From Anisakis pegreffii (taxonomy: Eukaryota; Nematoda; Chromadorea; Rhabditida; Anisakidae): a stretch of DNA of 64,000 nucleotides. The position numbers were made by a program, and so were the translations under genes. The notes beneath the pieces were generated by a model. That model searched no databases. It saw only the letters and a list, made by a program, of their open reading frames with translations, and was not told the origin of the DNA. Positions 39,001-50,300 of this stretch are shown piece by piece (position 1 is the first letter of the stretch; each line of letters starts with the position of its first letter). The stretch lies in contig JAPYMA010001186.1 of the NCBI GenBank assembly GCA_035041965.1, forward strand, positions 1-64,000, given 5' to 3'.

Positions 39001-41659
39001 TGTCATGAGGAGTAATTATCAAAAATTAATGATAAGGATGGAAGTGGGAAAAATTCTTTGGTACCCCTAGAAAAATTAAAGGTCGGAGTGACGGTTCCTC
39101 TCCATCACAGAAACAGAACTGTTCCAGTGAAAAAATAAATAAATTTAAGGTGCGCGAACTGGAAAATGAGCTTGAGCTGGAACGACGTACGAAATCGGGC
39201 ACGTTACAAGCGAAGAAGAAGGTGGATGGGGAATTGAGGGAGGCATTGAATAACTGCGATCTGATATCCAAGCAGCGCGATGATTTGGGAAGACAGCTAA
39301 GAAAAACATCACAATCTCTGAAGGATTTACAGCAGGAATTGGATGAGACAAGAAATGAGAAAGATGTGGCGATTTTGAAGGGACGCGATTTAGAGAGAAA
39401 GTCTGTTTTATTCATTATTTTGTTCATTCGTTTGTTTTCGAGTTTGATTATGGATAAAAATTGTTATTGTTATTAATATAGTGTCATTGTTGTGGTGACT
39501 TTCATTATTTGTGATTTGTTATAATGAGCAGTGAACTGTTAGGATACGTCAGCTAGAATCGGAACTGAGTCAGATGGCGGAGGTGAATGCCCAGTTGAGT
39601 GTTTCGAAGCGTAAACTGGAGAGTGAGCGAGATGATTTGAATGAAGAATTGGCATCGAAACTGACGAATGCGTTTTCGACGGACGAAAAGAAACGATTGG
39701 ACGATAAAATTCTGGAATTAGAAGAGATTATTGAGGAGGAACAGAGCAGTAATGAACTGCTCAACGACAAACTGAAAAAGGCACAGAATCAGGTGTGCGG
39801 TTGGGTTTATCGTTATTTTTATCGTTTGTAGCGTTGTCGGTGTTGCTCATTTTATGGTTGTTATTATCATGATGTGGTTGATTTGAAAGAGTGGAGGGAA
39901 GGGAGGTGTATCTGAAAACGTGATCATAATTGCAGGTGGAATCGCTTACAAGCGAGCTGGCGTTGGAACGGTCGATGTGTGAGAAGATTGATAGTGAAAA
40001 GAAAGCAGTTGAGTTGAAAAATCGTGAATTGGATGAGAGGGTGAGCACATATTGAATTGATTCATTCATTTCGAATATTTCACTTATTCATCAGGTTTTG
40101 TTTGAGCAGAAATTTCTTTTTAGAAATTTCTGCTGCTGAAATTCGTTGCTTACTTGGAACATTTGAATTAATTCGTGGTTTTCGTGAAACGGTTTAGTTT
40201 TCAAATTGTTCTTGTCTTTGCAGGTTCGGGATCTGGAGAAGGACAGTCGCACTCGATCGCAGCTTGTTAACTTGGAATCAAAGATTCAGTCTTTGGAAGA
40301 TCAATACGCATTTGAGATGCAAGAGAAGAGTGCCGCTCTACGTCAGGTTCGAAAAAGCAAATTATTATTTGTTCCTTATAAATTTTGCAGTTTTGACAAT
40401 TCATTTTGTATGCGATTATTGATGATTGCTGTTTGAAGGTACGACGTCTTGAGAAGAAAATAGCCGAATTGATATCAATCAGTGAAGAAGAGAAACGAAA
40501 TGCTGAAGTGTTCAAAGAGTCGGTAAGTGAAAAAAACATTCACATATATGCGAGTGAAAGCATTCTCATCATTGCTTTCTGGTCTCTAGCGTTTATCAAA
40601 TGTTAGATTCGAAATGTGATAATTCAATTTTGAAGATTGTTCGCTTCAAGAATTATTGGGGAATGAGAAGTAATTAATTATATTGCTGCATATATTAGCG
40701 GAATTGTTCGTAAGATTCGGTAGGGAGAGTTACGAATGAAGATTTGAACTTAGACGCAGTGTGGAGGGAAAGAATGAAGAAAATTGCAATATCGGGTACT
40801 TATGCATTTCTTCGTTTGCTATATAGTGAAGTACAGAATTATCTTATCACATATTCCTCTACTTTTTTTACTTTTGAGACGTATATTCTATTGTTGGGCT
40901 TGTTGGTTTGGATGTGAATATGAATTTTGAAGTTGATTCGTTTGAAGGTGGAACGTGCGAACGCTCGAAGCAGAGAAATAAGACGTCAGTTGGAAGAGTT
41001 GGAAGAAGAGACGAGTCGCGAGCGATCGAAAATAAGACAATTACAACGAACAATCGACGAGTTGAATGAGACAAACGAAACGTTGTCGCGAGAGAATGCA
41101 CAGCTGAAGAGCTCGGCTGCGATGGCCAAAAGATCCGGTTTAACACGTGCGAGTAGTTCGAGATTTGGAAGTGGGTGTTATCAATTTTGATGTGATATTA
41201 ACACCGAACCACAAGCAAGTGATCCGTATGGGATTGGAGCAGTGTTCAGTTGTTGCTTGAGAGTTTTTCAGTAGATCTCAATTTTTGGGACGTGGAGGAA
41301 GATTTGTCGCCCAAAATTGAGGCTGATCATTCTGTTCAGTTTTTACTAAACAAAGTGTTGTTGGATGGTAAATGGGTTTGAAAGATTGCACTTTGAAATA
41401 CTGTCTTCGTCAAGGATGCAATGAATTAAATTTTTGCTGACTGCTGCATTCTGTAGCGAATTCATGAAAAAAAAATCGCAATGGTGATGCTTGTTTGATA
41501 TGATATGATCAGTTGATGAATTCAGGTGATCTGGGAAGCAGTTACGGCCGAGGAGTGCGCAGTACAAGTGGCGAAAGTGGTGAACTGCGTCAACCTGGTT
41601 CAGGTTCTACGCAAGGTTCTGCATTCGGCGAAGATGGCGACTTTGTCACACCCAGTTGA
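25255..41659 (+). CDS. nmy-1/nmy-2: Non-muscle myosin II heavy chain
   Basis: Actin-based motor for cytokinesis, cortical tension and morphogenesis. About 38 exons encode roughly 1950 residues, the family's usual length. Motor: N-terminal SH3-like part (25255-25455, 25942-26133), then [13 protein letters not shown] (about 26392-26554), P-loop GESGAGKT (26832-26974), NDNSSRF switch I (27260-27352), 27622-27784, 28110-28253, 28378-28473, 28556-28632, 28894-29087 with DIAG joined to FEIFE (switch II), 29187-29373, 29862-30042, 30445-30543, 30927-31114, 31481-31668 with [16 protein letters not shown], 32063-32339 with two IQ-type light-chain sites. The rod starts at KPLLEV (32659) and runs as a heptad coiled coil through about 21 exons to 41167. 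The last exon, 41526-41659, is a Ser/Gly-rich non-helical tail ending GDFVTPS. Closest relatives should be C. elegans nmy-1 and nmy-2; I cannot tell which. Striated-muscle myosin is less likely because of that tailpiece and the motor sequence. Confidence 0.95.
25510..25805. repeat. Repeat-like segment in myosin intron 1
   Basis: Contains two tandem copies of a unit of about 46 bases beginning ACATTTGACT (25711 and 25757), plus TTTATATACGTTACTGCTCA, which loosely recalls the TATATAC...GATCAA block of the family at 16.2 and 52.1 kb. Kinship with that family is uncertain. Confidence 0.45.
27001..27062. repeat. AAT/ATT microsatellite in a myosin intron
   Basis: A run of AAT followed by a run of ATT, so the stretch is self-complementary and could form a hairpin. 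It lies in the intron after the P-loop exon. Confidence 0.9.
27234..27268 (+). repeat. Duplicated exon edge around an (ATA)n splice acceptor
   Basis: GGGTCAAATA occurs at 27234 and again at 27259, separated by a short ATA run. Only the second copy, after the acceptor ATAATAG (AG at 27258-27259), keeps the myosin frame (GQIEEQLLQ). The acceptor is therefore made of microsatellite sequence with no pyrimidine tract next to it. Confidence 0.7.
28725..28870. repeat. Intronic dispersed repeat, copy 3
   Basis: Lies in a myosin motor intron. It has AGATACAAGCCAGATCGTAA and GGTGCACCACTCGG as in the REXO1-like introns, then a C11 run and the inverse CCGAGTGGTGTACC, so the last part folds into a hairpin with 10-12 base-pair arms. 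Same family as 8568-8790. Confidence 0.75.
34237..34401 (+). mobile_element. MITE with repeated TTGCCTAA motifs, copy 2
   Basis: Contains TTTTGCCTAACGACAG, TTTGCCTAAAGACAC, TTGCCTAACGGACAG, then TGTCCGTTAGGCAA and the end ACCGGGTACCG. It is the reverse complement of the copy at 17852-18000 and sits in a rod-region intron of the myosin gene. Its two ends (GACCCGTCAATCTG and CAGATTGACCGGGT) are near-perfect inverted repeats of about 14 bases. Confidence 0.85.
40105..40134. repeat. Perfect 13-bp hairpin in a myosin intron
   Basis: AGCAGAAATTTCT (40105-40117) and AGAAATTTCTGCT (40122-40134) are exact inverse copies around a TTTT loop. Function unknown; may be chance or a small mobile-element relic. 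Confidence 0.8.
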
Positions 41660-43237
41660 ATTGGTGTTGATATTCGTATTGGAGTTGATATTATTACAAG
41701 AAGTGATGTGTGAATTATTTCAAGCGGATTAATTGCTTTAACACAGAATGCGATCCCATTTCAAAATGTTCATTTTCAAATGATACCGCAAATGTTTATT
41801 TGGCAATTATTTGAAAGTTCTTCTTTCAAACTCTCTTATCAAATAGGGTGCCATGAGCGTTTTGAGCCTTTACTTAAATATTGCAAAATGCAGCAGATAT
41901 CGTTTTAGCCTGTTGTTTTACAAAATGTCACGTATATATAAAATTCGGTATATTGTAATGAGCTAATCGCGCTCTCAGTTCCACTATCTTTATGTTGTAT
42001 TTTTGTTCATCGTTATCTATTTCTGTTTGGATCATTGTCACCACTGTTTTTGGATATTAGCAGCAAATTTTGTGTTTTGTTGAGAAAGTTGTATTGGAAG
42101 ACAACAAAGTTCACTGTGATGGCCGGTGGAATTGAAGATTGAATAGATTTCAATTAGGTTTATTTTCATAAGAATTTCAACAAGCTATCTCTATAATTCA
42201 ATCTGCCTTTGTTGCTTATTTGTTTGCTGATTTGAGTGTTGTTATGATGGTCAGTTATTATGTTTTACATTTTGTGAGATCATTCCAGTTCGTTCGTTAT
42301 TTTTACGGTATTCTTCGGTGGATTTGCTCATTTTATAAACTCAAATCTCAATGCGTTACATCAAGCTTTACGCAGTTCACTTGTAGTATTATTATTATTG
42401 TCGTTTTTATTACTGCTATTCTATTATTATTAATTTTATTATTTGTAATTGAATTTCTCTTGTATTTCACTTTGACTCAGCTTCAGTAATGTCTTGTCAA
42501 TGATGCATATTTATATGGTTAAAAATTCTGATGTTATTCTGTTATAGGTTGCGAATTTTAATTTATCTCATTTTATGCGCGTGCTTAATTGCGTAAATTG
42601 CCGATTGTAACGATCATCCCGCTTGGTATTGCCATTCTTTAACAATTGTTCCATCTCAGTGCTTTACAGCGATGTTGGTTTATGAATCTCTTCAGTTGTT
42701 CCTCTTTACGTTCGTCATTCTGTTCGTTCTTTATTTCTGATTTTTTTTTTTCAGTTTTCGGTTGAGAATTTCAAATTGCTACAGTGCTCTCTCTGTTCAA
42801 TGAAAATTTTTTCCTCATTATATGTAATTAGTGGTTTTTTAAGTAGGAATTTTCATTGGTTTCCTTGAAACAAATTTCTCAAAGTTTTCATCTTCAAGAT
42901 TTTAGTCCCCTCTTTCCCCTGTAATATTCAGCTTTACTTTGATAATTTCGGTTTGTTTTATCGGCGCTTTCACTCTTTTGTTCTCGTGACGTGTTCAACA
43001 CATTTCCATTCTACTACTTCTTCGGATTGCCCTTTATTTTTCACGCTCTCTGTTGTGTTTTTCAGTTTATCGAATATTTTGGTAATTTTGTATTTTAAGT
43101 TGTTAAAATCAAAACGGCGTTTGGTTCACATTCGCAGTTGAATATTAGAGCACAGCAAGAAATGTTATACCGCACGAACGAAATACTGTTTTGATTCTGC
43201 CAGCCTGAAATACAGCATCACCAAATATTTTTGCAGT

Positions 43238-43540
43238 ATGCTCATTGAAAGAGCCTTCCTTTGTAGAAATTCCACCGGTTGGTTACCTGAGCATTCTTTG
43301 TCGCAAAACTTCGTGAAAGACTGTGTCAAACTCTTGCTCGAAGAATCTATGCTGAATTCAAAAAAGTCTGTTTATACTGAATTGTTTAAGTTCAGTAAAA
43401 GGCTGAGCAGAATCCTTGGCTTGAAGAGGAGCGAAACTCAGCTCAAAACTTTGGTGGGTTTTGAAAAAAAGGTTTCATCGAACTCTTCCGGCATTCATAC
43501 CAATATCAGTATAAGTGGTGTTATTTCTGAATGCGATTGA
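43238..43540 (+). CDS. Unrecognised 100-residue open frame, doubtful
   Basis: The ATG at 43238 comes one base after a good splice acceptor (ATTTTTGCAG), a layout typical of nematode spliced-leader addition. The predicted protein is Ser/Leu/Lys-rich, probably helical in the middle (VKDCVKLLLEESMLNSKK), with no signal peptide, transmembrane stretch or known motif, and ends at its own stop codon. I do not recognise it. It could be a small single-exon gene, a first exon with the donor used before the stop, or chance. Confidence 0.25.
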   Translation: MLIERAFLCRNSTGWLPEHSLSQNFVKDCVKLLLEESMLNSKKSVYTELFKFSKRLSRILGLKRSETQLKTLVGFEKKVSSNSSGIHTNISISGVISECD

Positions 43541-44126
43541 TCGAATTCTAGTAAATTTGTGAAACGTCTCCATTTGTTCAGTACTTGATCGCAATAAAGA
43601 TATTCCAAAGTATGGATTAGCTCTTTTAATGTATATAAATCTCTTCATATTTGCAGCCAAACTGTGAATATTTTATTCTTTTGTATTTCCTTTCTTTCCA
43701 TTCTGTTATTCCAGTAATCTTTCTTTAAAATGGAAAAAAAGTTTAGCATGCTTAATCTGTCGCTACTTCCTTTCTTTCATCTCTTTCCTCGTGTAATTGC
43801 TTGATGAAAAGGTTTCTGTATTGTAAACGTTTTATTTTTATGATTGAAGCTTTGTATTCGCTTGATCTGATGCTTGGCTCTGTTCGCTGTAATTTTTCAT
43901 GTCGGTGCGATTAAATTTTGTTTCAGAGATTATTTTCTTTTAACTGATTTAAGAAGAGATATATGACTGAGGTGCTTGTCCTCTTTGATGGTTGTGGTTG
44001 TGAGTAACAGTAACCAGAGATCATCGGCAAAGTTCGAAAAGAGCACTGGAATGGATTTCGAAGTGTGTTCGATGATATAGGGTATATCTCATCACATCTC
44101 ACTTCTGATCCCGTTTAATTTCGCAG

Positions 44127-44219
44127 TCTTTCCTCATCAGCAATTACGATTGGTTATGAGAAAGGCCTCGATGATATTGGAAGATTACGTCAGAAAACTT
44201 GAATATGTCCGGGAAGTAG
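44127..44219 (+). CDS. Possible orphan exon, doubtful
   Basis: A 93-base stretch lies between a good acceptor (AATTTCGCAG) and a good donor (GTGAGG) and is open in a frame reading FPHQQLRLVMRKASMILED then YVRKLEYVREV, which looks protein-like and amphipathic. Phases are 1 at both ends. I do not recognise the family. It might be an upstream exon of the ABCG-like gene, whose first seen exon needs phase 2 before it, so at least one more exon would be required. Confidence 0.25.
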
Positions 44220-45324
44220 GTGAGGGAACATCGCATTCATATGCTCCTCAGTTTGTGTGTGAGCATGCACAGAGATGATATAACCTATAAAGCTTTAAAA
44301 GCATGTTGAATTGCATATTATTATGGAATGACTGTCAACATGCAACAAAAACCCTCTTGTTGTTAATTGTGAGAAAATCGCTTGTTTGAATACATTTTAG
44401 TCACCGTTATCCGATCCGTCCTCTTCCCCCAACCCCATCAAATTGTACTGAATTTAAACTCGGAAAGCAACATGAACAACGTTTTCAATTCCAGAATCGT
44501 CGCGCGCATGAAAAAGAAATTCTAATTGAGGTTTCAATGATTTATGAATAAAAACGCCTGGCTTGATACAAGAAAAAAAAATACAAATTTTCGTATTAAC
44601 GGTTATCACTTATGTGAATTCAATTCAGTTTGATTTGATGAACTTTTTCATTAAATCACCGAATTCTGTCATTAAATGAGGACTGACTGCTAATCACTGA
44701 TCGCATTTCATTATTCAAATGATCTACCTCATTTTAGGGTTTTACAATTGTCGTTGGATTCCATTTCTTGTCAGCTAGTGATCATGGGTTCTCGACGTCT
44801 GATGGGCTGTGATAATTTATGATCTGTGAAAGAGCATGACATGAACTATGGCGAAAGCTACTTATCGCACGAAATTCTCAATTTTTATCTATTTGCCCAT
44901 AAGTGGCGTACAATATTACACAGGGAACTCTTCAAGGTCAGTTACGCTCTATTACAAGGTTTTATGCTCTGTGATGACTGTTTCAAGCTTGTAAACTATC
45001 TCATCCACAAAATCTCAAATAAATTCTCTTTGTAAACTTTGTGCTTCCATAGCAATACTTGGGAGAGATTTTTCACCTGATCCATATTATGTTGAAGTGT
45101 CATTAGTATCATACGTTTCAATGACGGTGCTATATAATTGCATTGAGGTATTTTGTGGAGAGTAATCTGATTGTGAGATTGGAGGTTTACATTGTATCTC
45201 ACGAGTGCATGCTCCGAATATTTGATTAGTAACATAATAGTGTCGATGAGGGATATATTATATTAGGCTGTTCGAAAGGTTATGTGACTGTGAGATTAGA
45301 GGTGAGGTTACTCTAACCTAGTTT

Positions 45325-45420
45325 GGTGCGGGGAATTTCAGGGTTCCTGTAACGTCCCAGATGTTTTTCCAGCCGCGGACATTTTCGGGGTATTCCCTGT
45401 CCCCGAAAAGCCTCCGCATC
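45325..45420. repeat. GC-rich patch with a hairpin
   Basis: A sharp GC-rich island in AT-rich DNA. TTTTCGGGG (45382-45390) and CCCCGAAAA (45401-45409) are perfect inverse copies around a 10-base loop, and GTGCGGGGAA on the left loosely mirrors the right flank. Probably part of a small transposon; no coding sense is evident. Confidence 0.45.
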
Positions 45421-45989
45421 ACACTTTTTCAATCTATAACAAACAACCAATGCATACAATTTAAGTTTTCGCATTATTTGAGCGGAATATAGATAGATAA
45501 TGACTCTGTGTTATGATGAGTTATACAAAGAATATGCATGCAAGAGAGACCAAAGAGGTTGCAATGATTATTGCGAAAATCCATTTGTATATAGATGAAA
45601 CGTAAGTCTCAAGTCCTATCCTTCACAGACATACAAACCAACAAACAATCAATTGCACCAACATTCTCCTCATAATCGTCAAATTATTAACGCACATGAA
45701 TACCTTTTATTTGTTCACCTTCCCTTCCTCATCTGTGCGTACAACTGAATCGCTCCTTTTTAACATTGATTTGCGAATTGCTGCATGATCTATCTACTTG
45801 GGCTATTTTATTACCATTATTCATTACTTGATAATCATTACTTGATCAAATTTAAATTATTATTACTATTATTATTACTATTTTATCATTACTAACAGTG
45901 ATATTATTAAAACATTCATTACCATTGTTATCATGAGTGGCTGTTTTATCATCCATATGACCAAACCATAACTATTATTGCAGAGTGAC

Positions 45990-46126
45990 GCTGATACACC
46001 ACTCAGTTTCGAGAAAGACTTTTCGCGACTTTTCGTTTCTTGCTCGTGCAGAAAAGTTTTGCCGGTAACCAAGTAGTATAGCAGTGTTACCGATGCTGAG
46101 CTAAGATATGATTTGGCTTGTATCTG
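45990..46126 (-). repeat. tRNA-like repeat relic
   Basis: Read on the minus strand it contains AGATACAAGCC, then TAGCTCAGCATCGGTAAC, which resembles a tRNA D-arm/A-box (TAGCTCAGNNGG), then GAAACTGAGTGGTGTATC, matching the CACCACTCGG block of the 8.6-kb family. The whole does not fold as a tRNA, so a tRNA-derived SINE relic is likeliest. Confidence 0.5.
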
Positions 46127-47321
46127 TTCATATTTCACTGCTGTTATTTGAAAGGTCGAGCGTGCTCTCTGAATAGTTTGTTGTTGGAATTTCGAATGAA
46201 ACTGTTCTCGCAAAACGATAAACGTAATTAATCGCACGAAGATATTCTGTGAACATCGTTCATCTGAATCAGTTTTCTTGCACTGATGAACACTGCTTTC
46301 AAAATGCTCCATTTTCTACCTGGATTGGCAAGCAGGCTATCAAACGTTTGTAACATTGCTGGCCACAATGCGTTTCCATTCGGTCCTTGATCTTGTTTTC
46401 CTTTGCCAGGTGTTATCCAGTTTCTTTGTAATATCGTCTTTCCATCTTATTGGAGGTCTCCCGAGTAGTCTTTCTCTTGTCTTTCTCCATTTTCTAATTG
46501 TTCAATTTCTGAAACCGAACTTAAACTCAATGTCATCTCAGTGTCACAATTAAGCATAGGTGCAGGTCGGAGTAGTTTTGCACCTCAAGGATCGGTTTCA
46601 TCCTAAGTCGGTCGGAAGGTGTTAATGTTAAGAATTCGTAAATGTTCTGGATTTACTACAAAGCTATTGCTATTTTGATATGAGACAGCATCATTAATTT
46701 GTTATAATGATGCAAAGTTAGCACTAGCGATTCGTTTTCAGTGACCATCGACTGAACATCGATCGCATGGGCGCCACTGATATTTTGTAGCGGCCAGTCA
46801 AGCAAATTACGTTGAACGTTGTTCGATTTCGGTTGGAGGCCATCGAATACCGGTGACCTCCAACAAATCAATGCCAATGAATGATTTTACATAATGATAT
46901 GGGCATTCTAGGTGTCGAGCTGAAATGATAAGCACTAATTTGGTTGATGAAAAATATGTGCTGGAATGTCGAAACATATCTTTCGTCAAAACCATCAACG
47001 TTGGAAAATGGTACCATTTGAGATTCTTATTCGGATGAATTTTTTATTCTGTATATTCATCGCAAAATTTCTGCGTAATCAGAATTGCTCACAACGACAA
47101 CAAAGCGTTAAGTAAATTCAGTTACAAATGAAGCGAGATTTGCACTGAAATCTCAGCGAAGATTTTTCTAAACGGATGAAGTGAACAGATTAGTTCTCGA
47201 CCCCTTAACGAAAAGATCTCCACCGGCAGATGATTTTGCTTCTTCAAGTGATTGTTGCTTCTTAGATGATTGCTTCTTAGATGTCCGATTACGGTTGATT
47301 ACATCTTTGATGCCATTTTAG

Positions 47322-50300
47322 GTATGCGCAATTGTATAATCCACCGTTGCATGCACAATTTCTCAATGATGTCTCGTTGGAAATTCACTCTGATGAAATA
47401 CATGGAATTACTGGAGTGGCCGGTGAATATTAAATCACTTTCACTTCAGTTATGAACATGCTTTAATTTGTTGGGAAATTCTGCAAAAAAGTAACTGCAA
47501 AATAAGGCAGTGCCCAAAATCAATCTATCTTAATCGTATGGTTTTATTGAAGGCGAATAGCCCCATTTTGCTGTCAGATATGAAATAGTAAAAGCATCCT
47601 ATGCATTATAAATGACTGTGTGTCATGAGAGTGCATATCACAAATAATTTAACTTGTATATTCATACACAGTTCAATTAATCGGTTGATTGATCTCATAT
47701 AATTCGTCTCTTTTTTTTTGTTTATTTCCTCATAATCAGTTGTTTTCGTTAAGCAGGAAGTGGGAAAACATCGCTGCTGAATGTAATTGCGGGGCGTTAT
47801 AAAGGGCAGCTAAACGGTCAAATAACATTAAATAAAGAAGTGCTAACTGGTAACTGATTTTGAATATCCTTTCAGCTATTGTTTATTCTCACCGTCAATT
47901 GTGCATAGCCCAATAAGACATAGAGCTCAATAAGCTGTCCTTTGCAATTCAATCCACCGTTTTGTCCGATTTCTGATAGTGATGTTTTTCCAAATGCACA
48001 ACAAACTTCATCGATGCACGGACTCACAGAGAACAGGGGTTCACAGGGATGAATTCCTCTGTTGGAATTTTCGAACATCTTCGGACGAATGCTCCCTCAT
48101 GGTTTTTCTCCGGTGCGTTTTATTGACTGCAAATGATAGATTCAAAAAATTTTACATCCTTCGATAAAGAATCTTCTGCACACATCACTGATGTTATGCA
48201 TGGAAAGTGTTCAAATTTGGAAACTTCACCTATCGAAAATCGTCAAAACATGCGATATAGTTGTCATATTCGAAAAACAGATCTGTCGATTAAGCGTATG
48301 ATTTTCAGCTGATCGCTTCAACAAGTTTTGCGCCTATATCTCCTTCAGTCAACCGTTAATACCGACACTGACTGTCAAATCAACACTCGACTTTTATGCG
48401 AAACTGATGATTTCCGGTATAGATGATAAACGTAAAAAGGAAAGAGTTAGTGTTTTAAATCGATGTTCTGTTCACGTCAGAAAATTCTCATGATGAGAAA
48501 ATATATGCGTAGTTGAGTAGTGCCTGAATTACGACGCAATTTCCATTTATCAAATCAAGCTTAAATTGGAAATGTTCAAATCAGGTGTAGCTAATCCAAA
48601 TCTTGTTGCGGCTAATTTTCGATAGCATAAGCCGCAAGTGTCGTCTCATATGTAGAGCTAGCTTTATGCCCTCGCAAAGCCGGTCAGTATGTGGTCGTGA
48701 GATAACTTGGTCTGCCATTAATAAGCAGTCCTAAATTGGCTTATAACGAACGTTGTTATGTTTGAAATCTATTCGGAGGATGAAATTCAAAGTTAAACTT
48801 ATAGGTAGTAACATTGATGCAAGATTTCGATCTAATTTCATATGGTCACGTAAAGGTTAAGAGTCTCCGAAAGAGTGCTAAAAGACGTTTACTATTGTGC
48901 ATATATTTACTCAATGACCCGGGTAAGTTCATTTTTTCAGTCTTTTATTCACCTCAAGTATTTCATATCGAGCTAACACTACAGCTTTTCTGCATGTGTA
49001 TCGCCTTCTGTATGAAACAAACATATTTCAACTACCCGCCATCTACTCCTTCAGTCTCTTGAGGATATTTTGCTCTTACCCATTTGCAACTCCTTCTACT
49101 CATCTTTTTTTGATAATGATAAAGTAATAGCAGTGGTATGAAATGAAACGATTCTAGTACTGATACTTATGGATGATCCGACAAAGGGTATCGACGCTTT
49201 ATGTGGATATCAGTTGATGTCATTACTGAATTCGTATATGATACGTTACCACCGAATGGCAATTGTCTCGATGAGATATCCCCGTTCGGATATTTATCAG
49301 TTAATGACTCGCATCACGATCCTCTTCTATGGGCAAACTGTTTATTCAGGTTCATTTATTATTATTACGTACCATATGCTGATCAAAATAACAAGAATTG
49401 TTAATCTTATAATTATTATAGTTTTTTTGATCCCGAATAACTGCTCCATAAATTTATCACCGCAAAAAGCTGCTGCTAAGTGGATTTTTAATATTGTTTC
49501 TTTGTGATGTGTTGCTCGTAGCAGTGTTCTGATGAAAGATGAGATACATTTAGGATATAACAAACAAATGCCGTGTTATTTTCGTCAAAACGGGTATCCA
49601 TGTCCGAACAACGAGAATCCGGCCGTTTACTATTGTACGTGATCATTGAAGTATTTCGCGATTTCATGTACTCCATGATGGTATCATGCATATATGTGAT
49701 GACGGCTTCGTTCAGTACTATTTCATGCAGTTATCTGTAATCATTTCCATAGAGGTGATAAAGAATAGTGAAACGCAATAATTTATAGTGTCATTGGCAA
49801 CAATAGATCGAGAAACTTCGAAGCGATACAACGAGACGCAAAATCAAGCCATTAAACTTATTGAATTGTTTAAGGTTAGTGAAGAAATTTCAATTATAAA
49901 CGGAAATTTTTTCCTGAGAATGAGGAAATTCCGTTCTTTGGATTCACTTAAACCACTGAGCACCCATTCGAAATCCATCCACACTTTCACTGATCTTCTT
50001 CAGTTTTGCAATTGGACCGAATGTTCAGCTGTGTTCTATCCTAGTGTTATTTATCATATCGGACTTGAACTGAATTCGTCTTTTGATAATTTGAAGTATA
50101 ATTTCTTTGCAGCAGTGCAACATGCCTTCACAACAACGACCACGAGAACCGTCAGTCAATGAACCGATTTATCCAAACACTGGTCAAATTCCATTATGCG
50201 TTCTCAATAAGCCTGATCTCTTCATCAGATTATTCGCCTTAATAAGGTTGTGAATATTAATTATCTTTATTAATTATTTTTACGGTTGTTCAAGTGAACT

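Larger units (their letters stand above)
41660..47321. other. Region between myosin and the ABCG-like gene
   Basis: Begins with the myosin 3' UTR. No confident gene. Two possible exons (43238-43540 and 44127-44219) are listed separately, and the missing 5' exons of the ABCG-like gene may lie here. A GC-rich patch is at about 45325-45420 and a tRNA-like repeat relic at 45990-46126. GTTGGAGG and CCTCCAAC at 46832-46864 make a small hairpin. Confidence 0.5.

Noticed and set aside
46050..46126. tRNA gene suggested by TAGCTCAG and a facing arm on the minus strand
   Set aside because: The anticodon and acceptor arms do not pair and the T arm is missing, so it is a repeat relic and not a tRNA gene.
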